Assembly: GCA_025716855.1 (NCBI GenBank)
Contig: JAIXMQ010000034.1
Span: 1-64,000, forward strand
DNA length: 64,000 bases
Direction: 5' to 3'
Source of the DNA: Pilaira anomala
Lineage: Eukaryota > Mucoromycota > Mucoromycetes > Mucorales > Mucoraceae
The position numbers were made by a program, and so were the translations under genes. Below the pieces are notes generated by a model that saw nothing but the letters and a program-made list of their open reading frames with translations, was not told where the DNA came from and did not search any database. Every line of letters starts with the position of its first letter. Position 1 is the stretch's first letter. Below are positions 1 through 8,969 of this stretch, one piece after another.

Positions 1-2
1 TA

Positions 3-524
3 CAAAAAGATGTACTGGTTGCAACAAGTTTGCTTCATACCAACAACAAACGCAAGACTTTTGACAGCGATTTGAAGACAACAAGTAGAAAAGTCAAACT
101 TGCAAGATACTCTTTGGTAAGGCTTACTTCAAACGTAGATGAGGAATATTACGAAGAAGTTCCTTATCTTTGTAAAACTCTTCTGTTGTTTAAGCACGTC
201 CAAGACGGTAAAGAAGCAATGATTGCTGTGGTACAAATATTCGTGAATGTGGAAGTTAATGAAGGCAATATTCCATATTGTAATACACACGAGGCAGCAA
301 ACCGTTCAGAACTATCAAGTAAAACCATCATTCAGATGGTTCCTATAACTGATCTGGTAAAACCTGTAGCAGCACTTATTTCAAAAATACATCATAAAGG
401 TAGAATGTACTTTTTTTGGCCAGATATGTCAAGATCTTCTATTGAAGTTGGCCATTATGATTATTTTGCAGACACTCCATTTCTCTCCCTAAACCTTCAT
501 CGTATTATATGTTCATTATGTTAA
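3..524 (+). pseudogene. C-terminal fragment of an unrecognised, probably transposon-derived ORF (cut by the window edge)
   Basis: An open frame runs in from the left edge and ends with TAA at 524. No ATG is needed, because the frame is open upstream of the first in-frame TTG at position 30. The readable part is about 170 residues and has ordinary composition, with phrases such as VPYLCKTLLLFKHVQDGKEA and RMYFFWPDM. From memory, similar tails occur at the ends of transposase-associated proteins that are abundant in Mucorales genomes, so I infer a mobile-element origin; no catalytic motif is visible. The neighbouring sequence is repeat-rich and contains other relics, which fits that reading. 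The true start lies outside the window, and whether the gene is still functional cannot be judged here. Confidence 0.35.
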
Positions 525-762
525 TTATGTTTTTTTTATGTCTTATTTATTATTGCTATCTTATGCCCTTATGCCTTATTTATTATTATTAGTTCCATAC
601 TTTATTTATTGTTATTATTTTATGCCCTTATGCCTTTATGCCCTTTTTTCTTTTTAATTTTTTTTTTCAATTTTTTTTTTCAATTTTTTTTTTCAATTTA
701 TTTTTTTTTTCATTTTTTTTTTATGTTATTTCCAAATAAAAATTATGAAGTAAAACATTAAA
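525..762. other. Low-complexity AT-rich spacer with repeated TATTTATTATT and oligo(T) units
   Basis: The stretch after the partial ORF alternates runs of ATGCCTTATTTATTATTA-like sequence with T8-T10 blocks separated by CAA. I see no coding frame and no structured RNA. It resembles 3' untranslated or intergenic sequence degenerated by slippage. Confidence 0.6.
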
Positions 763-870
763 TGCAAATTCAGTGCAAATTCAGTGCAAATTCAGAGATT
801 CAGGGTTTTGAATCACATTTTCAGGGATTATTCAGGTTTTTTTCAGGAATTACGATCGGTTTCAGGGTTT
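763..870 (+). repeat. Three tandem copies of an 11-mer (TGCAAATTCAG) followed by degenerate TTCAGGG-like units
   Basis: Positions 763-795 hold three exact adjacent copies of TGCAAATTCAG. The next ~75 bp contain several further ATTCAGG or TTTCAGG cores at irregular spacing. It lies just upstream of the disrupted Sel1-like gene. The array is too short and irregular for a telomere repeat. Confidence 0.7.
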
Positions 871-879
871 TTTTATTCA

Positions 880-1947
880 CCGTGCATATTACAGATTTTT
901 ACTGGGCAAAAATGGCTGCAATGTCGTGAACGAGCACATTATATTCTCATATAATTACACATGCTCGAATATCCTTCACTACTTTACGATACTATAAGTT
1001 TATTCACACTACAATAATTATCTAATTGGCTAATATATAAATCACATCATTGTCTCTATGATCAACAAGCCTCTTTTATAATTATCAGGTACAGCAACCA
1101 GTTATAATACTTGGGGACCTTTTATCTTATTTTCAGCAACATGTTTATTGTAATAGATCATTGATCATGGCTATGTTTCACAATTCATGCTTCGCTTGTT
1201 TAACTTCTATTTACTATATATAACCAAACACTTTTTGTACCTTTTAATAAAGTTTAGTTTATTTTTGCAGTCTGATTTATTTAACTTTGTTATATATTTT
1301 TTATTGCTTTTATTTCCGTTTGTTCTATCACTATAATAGCTCGAACATCTCATGCAAAAAAATGGAAATATGACCTCATGCAAGATTCTAGGGCCATCCA
1401 ATTTCGGTGGTTTGTTGGGTGTCAAAAAGAACTATAAAGAGGCAATTATATGGTTTAAGAAAAGCATTGCCCTTGGAGGGATTATAGATTTTTCTGTATT
1501 GGTCTGATTTACTATAAAGCATCGGGGTCGAAAGAGACTTTAAACTAACATTAGGATCTTTTCAAGCTATGACGGACAGAAGAATTTACTAATATTATTA
1601 ATGGAAAAAAAGGATATTTTAATGCTTTTTATTTCATGGGAAAAATACGTCAAGGAGGAGAAGGGGTACCTCAAAGTTCCATAATCGAGTGCACATTCTA
1701 TGGAAAGGTATTTCGATTAGGAACGCCTTTCGCAGCTACCAAAAATTGCAGCCATTCATTGTAAAGATCTGGGCATAAAAAAAGATGTGAAAAAACGACC
1801 GGATGGCTCAAAATAGCAGCAGTGAATGGTTGTCCTACTGCATCATCTCTGATATATCTTATTGTAAAAATTGGGTTCACAGTAGCAGAGCCTTCTATTT
1901 TAGCGGTACTCGATATAACTCCCTCAGGGGAATTTACCAATAATTAA
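880..1947 (+). pseudogene. Decayed Sel1-like (TPR-like) repeat protein gene, split by a solo LTR
   Basis: Reading the plus strand with small frameshifts gives phrases typical of Sel1-like repeats. They are FYWAKMAA before the LTR, then NYKEAIIWFKKS (about 1430-1470), GKIRQGGEGVPQS (about 1640-1680) and WLKIAAVNGCPTA (about 1803-1845), ending in a TAA near 1947. In-frame stops and 1-nt shifts interrupt it, and the LTR at 922-1352 sits between the MAA and NGNM segments. Sel1-repeat proteins are signalling or chaperone-type adaptors; in chitin-bearing fungi many activate chitin synthases. Which subfamily this was cannot be told. A minus-strand open frame at 1698-1940 is only the shadow of this strand. 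The fragment is clearly non-functional. Confidence 0.6.
922..1352 (-). mobile_element. Solo LTR of a retrotransposon (431 bp, TSD TGCAA), family copy 1
   Basis: The element begins TGTCGTGAACGAGC and ends GCTCGAACATCTCA on the plus strand, so it has the TG..CA termini expected of an LTR and imperfect inverted ends. It is flanked by a perfect 5-bp duplication TGCAA (917-921 and 1353-1357). No gag or pol sequence adjoins it, so it is a solo LTR left by recombination between two LTRs. The same sequence recurs in inverse orientation at 12508-12947 with recognisable but diverged similarity along its length. One shared block is the ATATAAATCACATCAT..ATTATCAGGTACAG region. The strand given is arbitrary: it is the orientation that matches the plus-strand copy. 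The insertion interrupts the Sel1-like pseudogene. Confidence 0.85.
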
Positions 1948-3090
1948 TGGCATATGAAATAAGATATTCATTATATTCTACTCGTCAAATAGCATATTTT
2001 CTTTTTGTTATCTTAAACAAGATAATACGGACGAAAAGAAAACACTTAAATAAATGAGTATTTAATTTTTCAGAAAAACATATATTATTGATAAATATGT
2101 AAAACGTAGTAGTTTGTTGAAAGTCTTAAAATAAGATTAGGTTTTTATTTATGAGAAAAAAGAGGTTGTATTTATCTTCAAATAAAAGGGTGGGAAAAGA
2201 GTCTACTCTTTTCACATAAGATTGACAGTCTTGGTTCATAATAATTTATATCTTACACGTATGACCTGGTCAAGACGCGTTGTATTGCATGAAAGTTCAG
2301 AAAGGGTTTGTGATACCGGGATATTAATCATTCGTGAGAAATCAAGGAGAATTAAATAATAATGTCAAATAATAGGTGGAACCACCTATTAAATAGTAAT
2401 CAATGATAAAGATATATAGCTGGTATATATCAATTATATTATTTCTGAGAAGTAAATGAGTATAGATCATTTAACCTTTTTGTGTATGAACATAAAACGA
2501 AGAGTTTGGACAAAATATCAATTATATTTAGTACATACGTGACATTACTAAATTTTTATAATATTTGTTACTGTAATTAAACTGATTTCAATAGAACAAG
2601 AATATATTATGAAAAAACTAATAAGTAAACAAAACCACCACCATTTTAGCCAATCAAATATTCTAAAAGAATTGTAAAAGTGTATACATCCTTCTTCTTT
2701 ACCAAAAAAAAATTAATCAAAGTCAGTAAACACGTAGCTTAGCTTAGGGTCTTTGCTACCATAATGCAATGGTGAAAAAAGAACAGGGTGATTTGGGAAG
2801 AAAAAATAGGTGGGTGATGGAGTTTCGTATCAGGAAATCGAGGTGGGCAACGTTTAATGGCTTTTTTTTGAGAATCAAGACGGTTCAGTAGTTATCAATT
2901 TTAAGATAAAAATCTGAAATTAACTCTATACCTATAAAAAAAAAAAAAAAAAAAAAAAACTCATAATTATATAATGCACTTATTTAAGACAAAAAAAAAA
3001 CGTATGAGTTTAAAGGCTGATAAATTTTAGTGCTTTCAGAGAATATATTTGTATCCAAATACGAGTTGACACATAAGGAAGCTGTAATAT
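1948..3090. other. Gene-free AT-rich region with one 20-bp palindrome and a poly(A) run
   Basis: No convincing reading frame or tRNA is seen. It contains a perfect inverted repeat AATAGGTGG-AA-CCACCTATT at 2371-2390 and a run of about 23 A at 2937-2959. The TA-rich stretch shows no similarity to the two LTRs. Confidence 0.5.
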
Positions 3091-3106
3091 AAATTTAAAC
3101 ACTTAC

Positions 3107-3415
3107 TTTCAGTACCATATCTTCTTGAATAATGACGATGAGGTACCTATTTCATTTCCGAAAGGACCCACACTTCATAATATTCAGAAGAGCATTTGGT
3201 TTCTTGAAACTTATCAAAATTTATTAGACAATAAATCACTTCTTTATGATAAACTCACTCGAGCTTTTATATGTCTTAACCCTTACAAAGTGTACTGTAC
3301 ATGTTACAAAGTTATCCATTTACTGACAAAATTACTTATATGGGTAACATATTCAATCAAACAAAGGTTTAGGGCGACAGTAACACGGCAAATTAATGTT
3401 TTTATTTTGAACTGA
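3107..3415 (+). other. Unrecognised open frame, about 100 residues, possible exon or relic
   Basis: An open frame with non-repetitive composition runs to TGA at 3415 (for example DDEVPISFPKGPTLHNIQKS). There is no ATG near its beginning. It is preceded by a plausible splice acceptor (ACTTTCAG, ending about 3104), so it could be a terminal exon whose upstream part I cannot find. No family is recognised. It could equally be a chance open frame in decayed DNA. Confidence 0.2.
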
Positions 3416-3632
3416 AAAAAGAAGGTACAAAAAAAGTGATTAAATAATTAAAATGGCATGTTTGAAATGTAAAATCCATTGGTAAAAGCCTCATTTGATT
3501 AAAAAAAACTATCTGATTGGCATATAGGGCTTTTGTTCTTTAGGGTGACGATGACAGCGGGTTAACTAATGGTTATTAATCAAATGTTTATACAAAAAAC
3601 TTTTTCTTCCATACATACTACTCTTTTCTCAA

Positions 3633-3707
<75 letters not shown>
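3633..3707 (+). repeat. (TAA)n microsatellite, about 25 units
   Basis: An uninterrupted AAT/TAA trinucleotide run of about 75 bp ends only four bases before the ATG at 3712 of the C2H2 gene. It would therefore lie in the 5' untranslated region or core promoter of that gene. Confidence 0.95.
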
Positions 3708-3708
<1 letters not shown>

Positions 3709-3711
3709 TTC

Positions 3712-4213
3712 ATGCCTCGCCGTATTGCCTACCTATTAAAAAGGGTATGTCCATTTTGTAATTTCCCTGATTCATTTACTAGAAGACAAGATGTAAATAG
3801 CCATATAACAAATGTCCACTTTCGCACCATTAGAGCCGGCGATGGTTCTCTACCGCCTAGTAATTATATGGTGTACGAGTTGGATTTGTCTAGAAGATTT
3901 CCCAACATTCCAATTAGGTTATCGTGCCCTTGCTGTCAAAGGACATTTGATTATAAGGCAGAGTTAAGGGTACATTTTGAGGAGCAACATTTGGAACCGT
4001 GAGTCAAGCATTTGATTTTTTTTTTTTTTGTACAGTCGTGCTAACTATTTATTGGTTATTAGACCTGCTACTGCTGCATCTCAATCTGTTGCAGCTGCTA
4101 CCAGACAGTTAATTGTTTCTGATCGTTTCATGTTATTCTTTTCTTTTCTTTTATTCCTTTCATTTCTTTACTTCCTATTTTTACTCTTTTTATTCTATTT
4201 AAACTGTAAATGA
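3712..4213 (+). CDS. Small two-finger C2H2 zinc-finger protein with a hydrophobic C-terminal tail
   Basis: Exon 1 (3712-3998) and exon 2 (4036-4213), joined across a 37-nt intron (GTGAGT..TACAG), encode 154 residues. Two finger-like modules are visible: a CPFC..HITNVH unit at about residues 14-37 and a CPCCQRTF..HFEEQH unit at about 72-92. Between them is a proline-containing linker. After splicing, the protein continues through an Ala/Gln/Ser stretch and ends with about 25 hydrophobic residues (FFSFLLFLSFLYFLFLLFLF), which would act as a membrane anchor if translated. The role is unknown; zinc fingers suggest nucleic-acid binding. The tail is encoded by a pyrimidine-rich stretch, so it might instead be 3' UTR if the intron is not used. 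In that case the protein ends at 4002. Its location inside transposon debris leaves open a mobile-element origin. Confidence 0.5.
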
Positions 4214-4704
4214 ATGTATGTTATTTAATATATACCACTTTTGCGGATTAATTGTTTAATAGTATATTGAAGCGGTTGACTCACAGAAAAGAATACATAC
4301 CGTTTATTTCTTTGTTTTTGGTCTATACTTTTCTTACAATAATTAGCTTTACATCCCCACAGACAATATTTATGGTATCAATTAATAAAACCTGAGAGTA
4401 GGTCTTTGTGGAAAATTGGCAATTTGTTTATCTTTTAACTCCTAACTTTCAAGATGATATAGTTAGAGTGTAAAATGGCAGTGACCAAAGTATTTATTGC
4501 TAAATAACATTATAGAGCATATCACTTCAAAACCTTGACTTCTAGATTTATATGTAAACAATTAGTCGAATACGGTTTGGTTTTAACACACATCTGTTTT
4601 ACTAGAAAGCGAAGGTATTATTCTTCTTCAAATATAGGTAAAAATGACTTATACATTTTTGATGGTAGTGTAGTTATACGTATTAAGAGAGGAAGACATA
4701 TGAT

Positions 4705-4752
<48 letters not shown>

Positions 4753-4835
4753 GTTTTAGTTAATATCAGTTGCAATATTGTATATCGCTTATTTTATATT
4801 TCTAATTGGCATCAAAATGTTTTTTCAAACAAAGG
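4214..4835. other. Gene-free interval containing a 43-nt poly(T) run
   Basis: There is no supported gene. A short open frame near 4535-4759 gains length only by running through the T-tract at 4707-4749. The rest is AT-rich with no recognised motif. Confidence 0.5.
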
Positions 4836-5320
4836 GCTCTAACCAGGTTGATTCAAATGCTTCTTGAAATATCTACTTGTGAAAAAAAAATGCGTTAATA
4901 ATAAAATGACCCAAAAATGTTTCTTTCGCATGGCAGTTCCTTTTGTAATTTTTAAAGATGGAGAGTCGCAGGATTTTAAAGCCACACTGATTGCGTTGTA
5001 AAGACATTTTGAAGAAAACTTATTGAGAATAATTGACACATAATCAATTTAATACTTAACAGCTATCTAGGAGCATCCTATTTAAAGCAGAATTTTCAGA
5101 AAGAGAGATATAGATTTTCCTTGTATGTCTATAAAATAGATTCTAATGTAGCTCCTTAATTTTGGCATGATGAAAATAAAGTTTTTTTTTGGAAAAGCGG
5201 TATACAAATTATAAGATTCCTGACAAGTTTTAGACGCAATAAAGCAGCGTCGCTCTTTTTGGATGCATCATTATATTGTCTACCATTATTTATTACTGAC
5301 CGTGTACCGGAACAGCAAAT
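4835..5320 (-). pseudogene. Relic resembling an OTU-like protease segment of a mobile element
   Basis: On the minus strand, 4839-5039 reads KCLYNAISVALKSCDSPSLK in its first half. This resembles the catalytic-cysteine box (G-D/N-x-C-L-[FY]-N-A-[IV]-S) of OTU-like cysteine proteases carried by many eukaryotic transposons. The preceding Gly/Asp are lost and no initiating context is seen. Further upstream on the same strand (about 5200-5320) another coding-like segment can be read in a different frame. There is no complete ORF, so it is treated as decayed. The similarity is from memory and short; other origins are possible. Confidence 0.3.
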
Positions 5321-5509
5321 GGATGATGACAACAGTTAATAAAAGGTAATTTTATTATCATATGAATTGGTTATGTGATACACAAAAAAAAAAAAAAATA
5401 CTTCTAAAGAAGAGAGTAGTAAAAAGAAAAGTCTTTATTGGATAATAGATTGTACAGACTCCTGAAAAGAAAAGAAAGATCTAAAAATAAGTGTATATAT
5501 ATATATAAA

Positions 5510-6059
5510 TTAAAATGATTTATTACTGGTTGGATTAACCATTTGCGCCACTGTAGCGATTGTATGACTGTCCAAAGTATCATTGTTTGCAGATGTAGTG
5601 ATGGCAGTACTTGAAGAGATAGATATTTTCCTCTTTTTATTGGTATAATCAAGGTAATTGACAGAAGAAGAAGAAGTTGGAGAAGTTGGAGAAGAAATAA
5701 AGTTAAGATCTTCTTCTATCTTTTGATTCAATAGTCTATCTTTCATTTCTCTTGCATACCGTTCTTTATCTCTATTGGCCATTTCTTGCCAAGGTTTTAA
5801 TTCTTCCTCAGACATGCTCCTCCATTGAGAACCAATTTGTTTACTTATTTCTACAAGACGTGCATCTGGATACTTTTCTTTCATGATGGGTCTCATCTTT
5901 TTTGCAAAATGTAAATAACCAGACATGGGGTGCTTTGGTAAAGAGGCATCTAATTTCTTTTTCTTTCTACCCCTTGGGTCACGACCCATTGTATTAACTG
6001 ATCTTGTATTTGATATAATCTTTCTCTTTTGTGGTTGTGGTTGTGGTTGTAACATTTGA

Positions 6060-6099
<40 letters not shown>

Positions 6100-7270
6100 G
6101 CGATTGTTTTGAATGTTGTGATTGTTGTATTATAGCTGCTGTTGACTTTTGTTGAGCTTTCTTCAAAGATTCGGCTTCTCTCATTTCAGCTTTTGATCTT
6201 CTTGTATAAATAAAATTAGTATGTTGTTTGTTATGTAATTGCTTTAATTTTATTTCTTCTTGAATATAATATTCTCTATCTGAAGTTGATAATTGTTTCC
6301 ATCTTAAACTAATTGATTTACTTATTTCGCCTGAAGATAGGCCTTGGTTTACGTTTTTTAGTTGACGTCTCATATCTCGATTGAATAGTAAATAGGCATT
6401 AGGTGGTCGTTTCACTTTTTCAGGTAATGTGCCATATTTTTTTTTCAAGTTTTGGTCATTTTTATCTGGTATCGGAATCAGTTCTTCTCTTTCTTGTTCT
6501 TCATCTCTCTCATCTTCATTAAATGAAAGTGATTGAAGAGCCGCTGCTTCTGCTGCTGCTTCTGCTGCTGCACTATAAGATATGTATCCGTTATTTGTAT
6601 GTTGTGGTAAAGAAGAAGAAGAAGTGGAAGTAGGTGATGAAGGTTCATTCATGATCTGGTGCTCAGAATAAAAATAAGATGAATGATGATGTTGATGTTG
6701 ATGTTGATGTTGATGTTGATTTGAATGATGAATAGGAGGGGAATTTATTAATAATAGATCAGACAATTGATGATGACTATGTTGATAATGATGAGGTTGA
6801 TAATGGTGTTGTTGTGGGTGTTGATGATGATTGTACAATAAGTCAGTAGTTGTAGGTGAAGAATGATCATTTGGTATAACCATTGAAGAAGGTGGAGGTA
6901 CGATAATTTTTGGTAACAATTGTACATTTCTCGTGTCTATAGTCGATGTAGAAGAAATACGGCTATCAATATCTAGTGTAAATTGTAAACACTGAGATTG
7001 GTTTTGAAACTCTGTCTTTTGTTCCTTTGACATATTTCTCCATTCTTGAATCAATTGTAGAGATGAAAGTTGTTGTCCATTAGAGTCATGTCTTCTTTTT
7101 GTCTTGTATAATAAAAATGAGTTGGGTGCTTTTTTACTGTTATTCATTAATTCTTCGTGATTATCCTCCTCTGTGTCTTCTATTTCTTCTTCCTCCTCTT
7201 CTTCGTCTCGTAATACGCGTTGTAAATGATGATGATGATTGCTATTATGATGATAATTATTTGCCAACAT
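5510..7270 (-). CDS. Transcription-factor-like protein with three HMG boxes and glutamine/histidine-rich linkers
   Basis: A single uninterrupted exon encodes 586 residues. I take the ATG at 7270, not the in-frame TTG 15 nt upstream. Three HMG-box modules are visible: a divergent one at about residues 45-97 (APNSFLLYKTKRR..EWRNMSKEQK), a clear one at about 288-350 (RPPNAYLLFNRDMRRQ..SLRWKQLSTSDREYY) and a third at about 440-515 (KHPMSGYLHFAKKMRP..QWRSMSEEELKPW). The third is preceded by a basic RGRKKKK cluster that could serve as a nuclear signal. Linkers are rich in His, Ser and acidic residues, and include a run of about 13 Gln (near 6060-6100) and alanine repeats. HMG boxes bind and bend DNA. 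The second box resembles sequence-specific MATA/SOX-type boxes. It stands alone, and the triose-phosphate-transporter and RNA-helicase neighbours of the Mucorales sex locus are absent. Target genes are unknown. Confidence 0.85.
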
Positions 7271-7304
7271 TTTTTTAAAAAACAATTAACTTTATAAAAT
7301 AATA

Positions 7305-7381
7305 GAAGGGAGGAGAGAGAGAGAAAGTGAGAGAGAAAGAAAGTGAGAGAAAGTGAGAGAGAGAGAAAGTGAGAGAAAGAG
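7305..7381 (+). repeat. (GA)n-rich purine tract upstream of the HMG-box gene
   Basis: Degenerate AGAGAGAAAGTGAG units cover about 75 bp directly upstream of the minus-strand HMG-box start, so its transcript or core promoter would carry a CT-rich tract. This pyrimidine-rich type of leader recurs before several genes in the window. Confidence 0.85.
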
Positions 7382-7886
7382 GTAAAAAAGGGGTGGGAAT
7401 ATATATTATTATATTTTACCTGGGTGTATCATCAACTCAAAGGTGCTTTCGTGTGAACCTCTTGCAGTTTAAGGTTGTTGTTTTTGTTTTTTCACTAAAA
7501 TCACTACCGTATCTTTACAGCGTTACCGTCAAGATTGTAATGCTTTCCTCTTGCATACATTTGTCAAACTCTTTTTTGTTCTCATCGGTTTGCTCATGTT
7601 GCTTTTGTACTCCATCTCTTACTTTTTTTTCTTTTGACAACTTTTTTTTTTGGGTGGTGCGTGTAAGTTAATATATACATACTATTCTAAAAAACAGAGC
7701 GTACAAAAAATAAAAATATAAGCCTCATCTATTGTTTTCTATAGACGATGATTTAACCCTTATCTCTTATGTCAAAATATGAGGCGCTTTTTCTTTGCAC
7801 AAGACTTAAAATTATTAGATCCCAGATTCTAGTTTAAAAATGTCCATAAAAATTAAGATGAAAAGGATCTTCATCCTTTATTTGTC
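7382..7886. promoter_or_regulatory. Divergent intergenic/promoter region between the HMG-box gene and the acylpyruvase gene
   Basis: About 0.5 kb separates two divergently transcribed starts. I see no gene; an open frame at 7369-7671 has low-complexity hydrophobic composition and no support. No specific binding site is claimed. Confidence 0.4.
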
Positions 7887-8969
7887 ATGTCTGCTCAATC
7901 GTTTTTAACAACTGGAAGAAAAATTATTGCTATTGGCAGAAATTTTAGGTAAATAAAACAAACAAAAAAAATTATTTTGTTTTTGACATTCCTCTCCAAA
8001 AAAATAAAAAAGTGAACATGCAAAAGAACTCAACAATGCTGTTCCAAAGTCTCCCTTCTTCTTCTTAAAACCTACTTCTTCTTATCTTGAAAATGGTGGA
8101 GCCATTGAAATACCTCGTGGTTGTGAAGTACACCATGAAAGTAAGTCTTATGATTTTTATTTAATAGCATTTTACTGATATAATCATCATATAGTTGAAT
8201 TAGCTGTAGTAATTGGTAAAAATGGAAGAGATATTTCAGCTGCTAAAGCGGATGAATATATTGGTGGTAATGAATTTTAAGCATGTTTATGAAAATAAAA
8301 GTATAGCAAAAATTAATTAAAATTTTATATTTATAGGTTATGCATTGGCAATTGATTTGACTGCCAGAGATATTCAGGTATTATCAATTTTTTTATAGAA
8401 TTATGATAACAGCTCTCATTAGAATTATATTGTATAGCTTGAAGCAAAGAAAGCAAGCTTACCCTGGACTGCTTCAAAAGGCTTTGATACTTTTACTCCA
8501 ATTAGGTACATATCTAAAAATACAGTAGGTTTCCCCCAAAAAAAAAATAATAATAACAAATTATTCCCACCCTTTCATTTTACCATTAGTGAATTTATTC
8601 CCAAGCATCAAATTTCTGACCCAGCTAATGTGGATATCTGGATTAAGGTGAATGATCAATATCGCCAGCAGGGTAATACGAAAGATATGATTTTTAGGTA
8701 TGTTTGTAAATATAAAAAAAAAAAAAAGTAAACTAAAATTAATAACTCGACTCCTCTAAAGTATCCCCACTCTTATCGAACACGTTTCGTCTATTATGAA
8801 ATTGGAAGTAGGTGATGTTATTCTTACTGGAACACCAAAAGGTGTTGCTGCCATTCAAGCTGGTGACATCGTTACTGCTGGCATCAGACCTGAAGAACAT
8901 CAAAGCGATCTTTTACAAGTTCAATTCGATGTTATTGATAGAGTGGGAGGATTTGTTCACGTAAAATAA
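7887..8969 (+). CDS. FAHD1: Fumarylacetoacetate hydrolase-family protein, FAHD1-type acylpyruvase / oxaloacetate decarboxylase
   Basis: Seven exons (7887-7948, 8013-8140, 8195-8266, 8337-8377, 8438-8505, 8590-8697, 8762-8969) join in frame to 228 residues, the usual size of FAHD1. The assembled protein shows the family landmarks in order: IAIGRNFSEHAKEL near the N-terminus, SPFFFLKPTSS, the metal-ligand region EIELAVVIGKNGRDIS with the acidic residues of the E-x-E..D set, GYALAIDLTARD, LPWTASKGFDTFTPI, and the late LEVGDVILTGTPKGV loop. FAHD1 proteins hydrolyse acylpyruvates and decarboxylate oxaloacetate using Mg2+, usually in mitochondria. I do not see a strong presequence, since the protein starts close to the fold. 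The introns are short (54-84 nt) and all GT..AG. Every split codon resolves correctly, which supports the model. Confidence 0.9.

Noticed and set aside
763..870. TTCAGGG-like units as a telomere
   Set aside because: The units are irregular, few and internal, and coding relics continue on both sides.
1698..1940. Minus-strand open frame of 80 codons
   Set aside because: The opposite strand reads Sel1-like phrases through the same bases, so this is a shadow.
4535..4759. Plus-strand ORF ending in poly-phenylalanine
   Set aside because: Its length depends on reading through a T43 run, and no recognisable domain precedes it.
5900..6110. (CAA/TTG)n and other repeats as a CRISPR-like array
   Set aside because: The repeats are in-frame polyglutamine codons without spacers; CRISPR arrays are not expected in a fungal nuclear genome.
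5510..7270. HMG-box gene as the Mucorales sex-determination locus
   Set aside because: Sex loci carry one-box sexM/sexP between a triose-phosphate transporter and an RNA helicase gene; neither neighbour is here, and this protein has three boxes.
7369..7671. ORF of 100 codons upstream of the acylpyruvase gene
   Set aside because: Low-complexity Phe/Ser/Val composition from a T-rich intergenic strand; no start context or homology.
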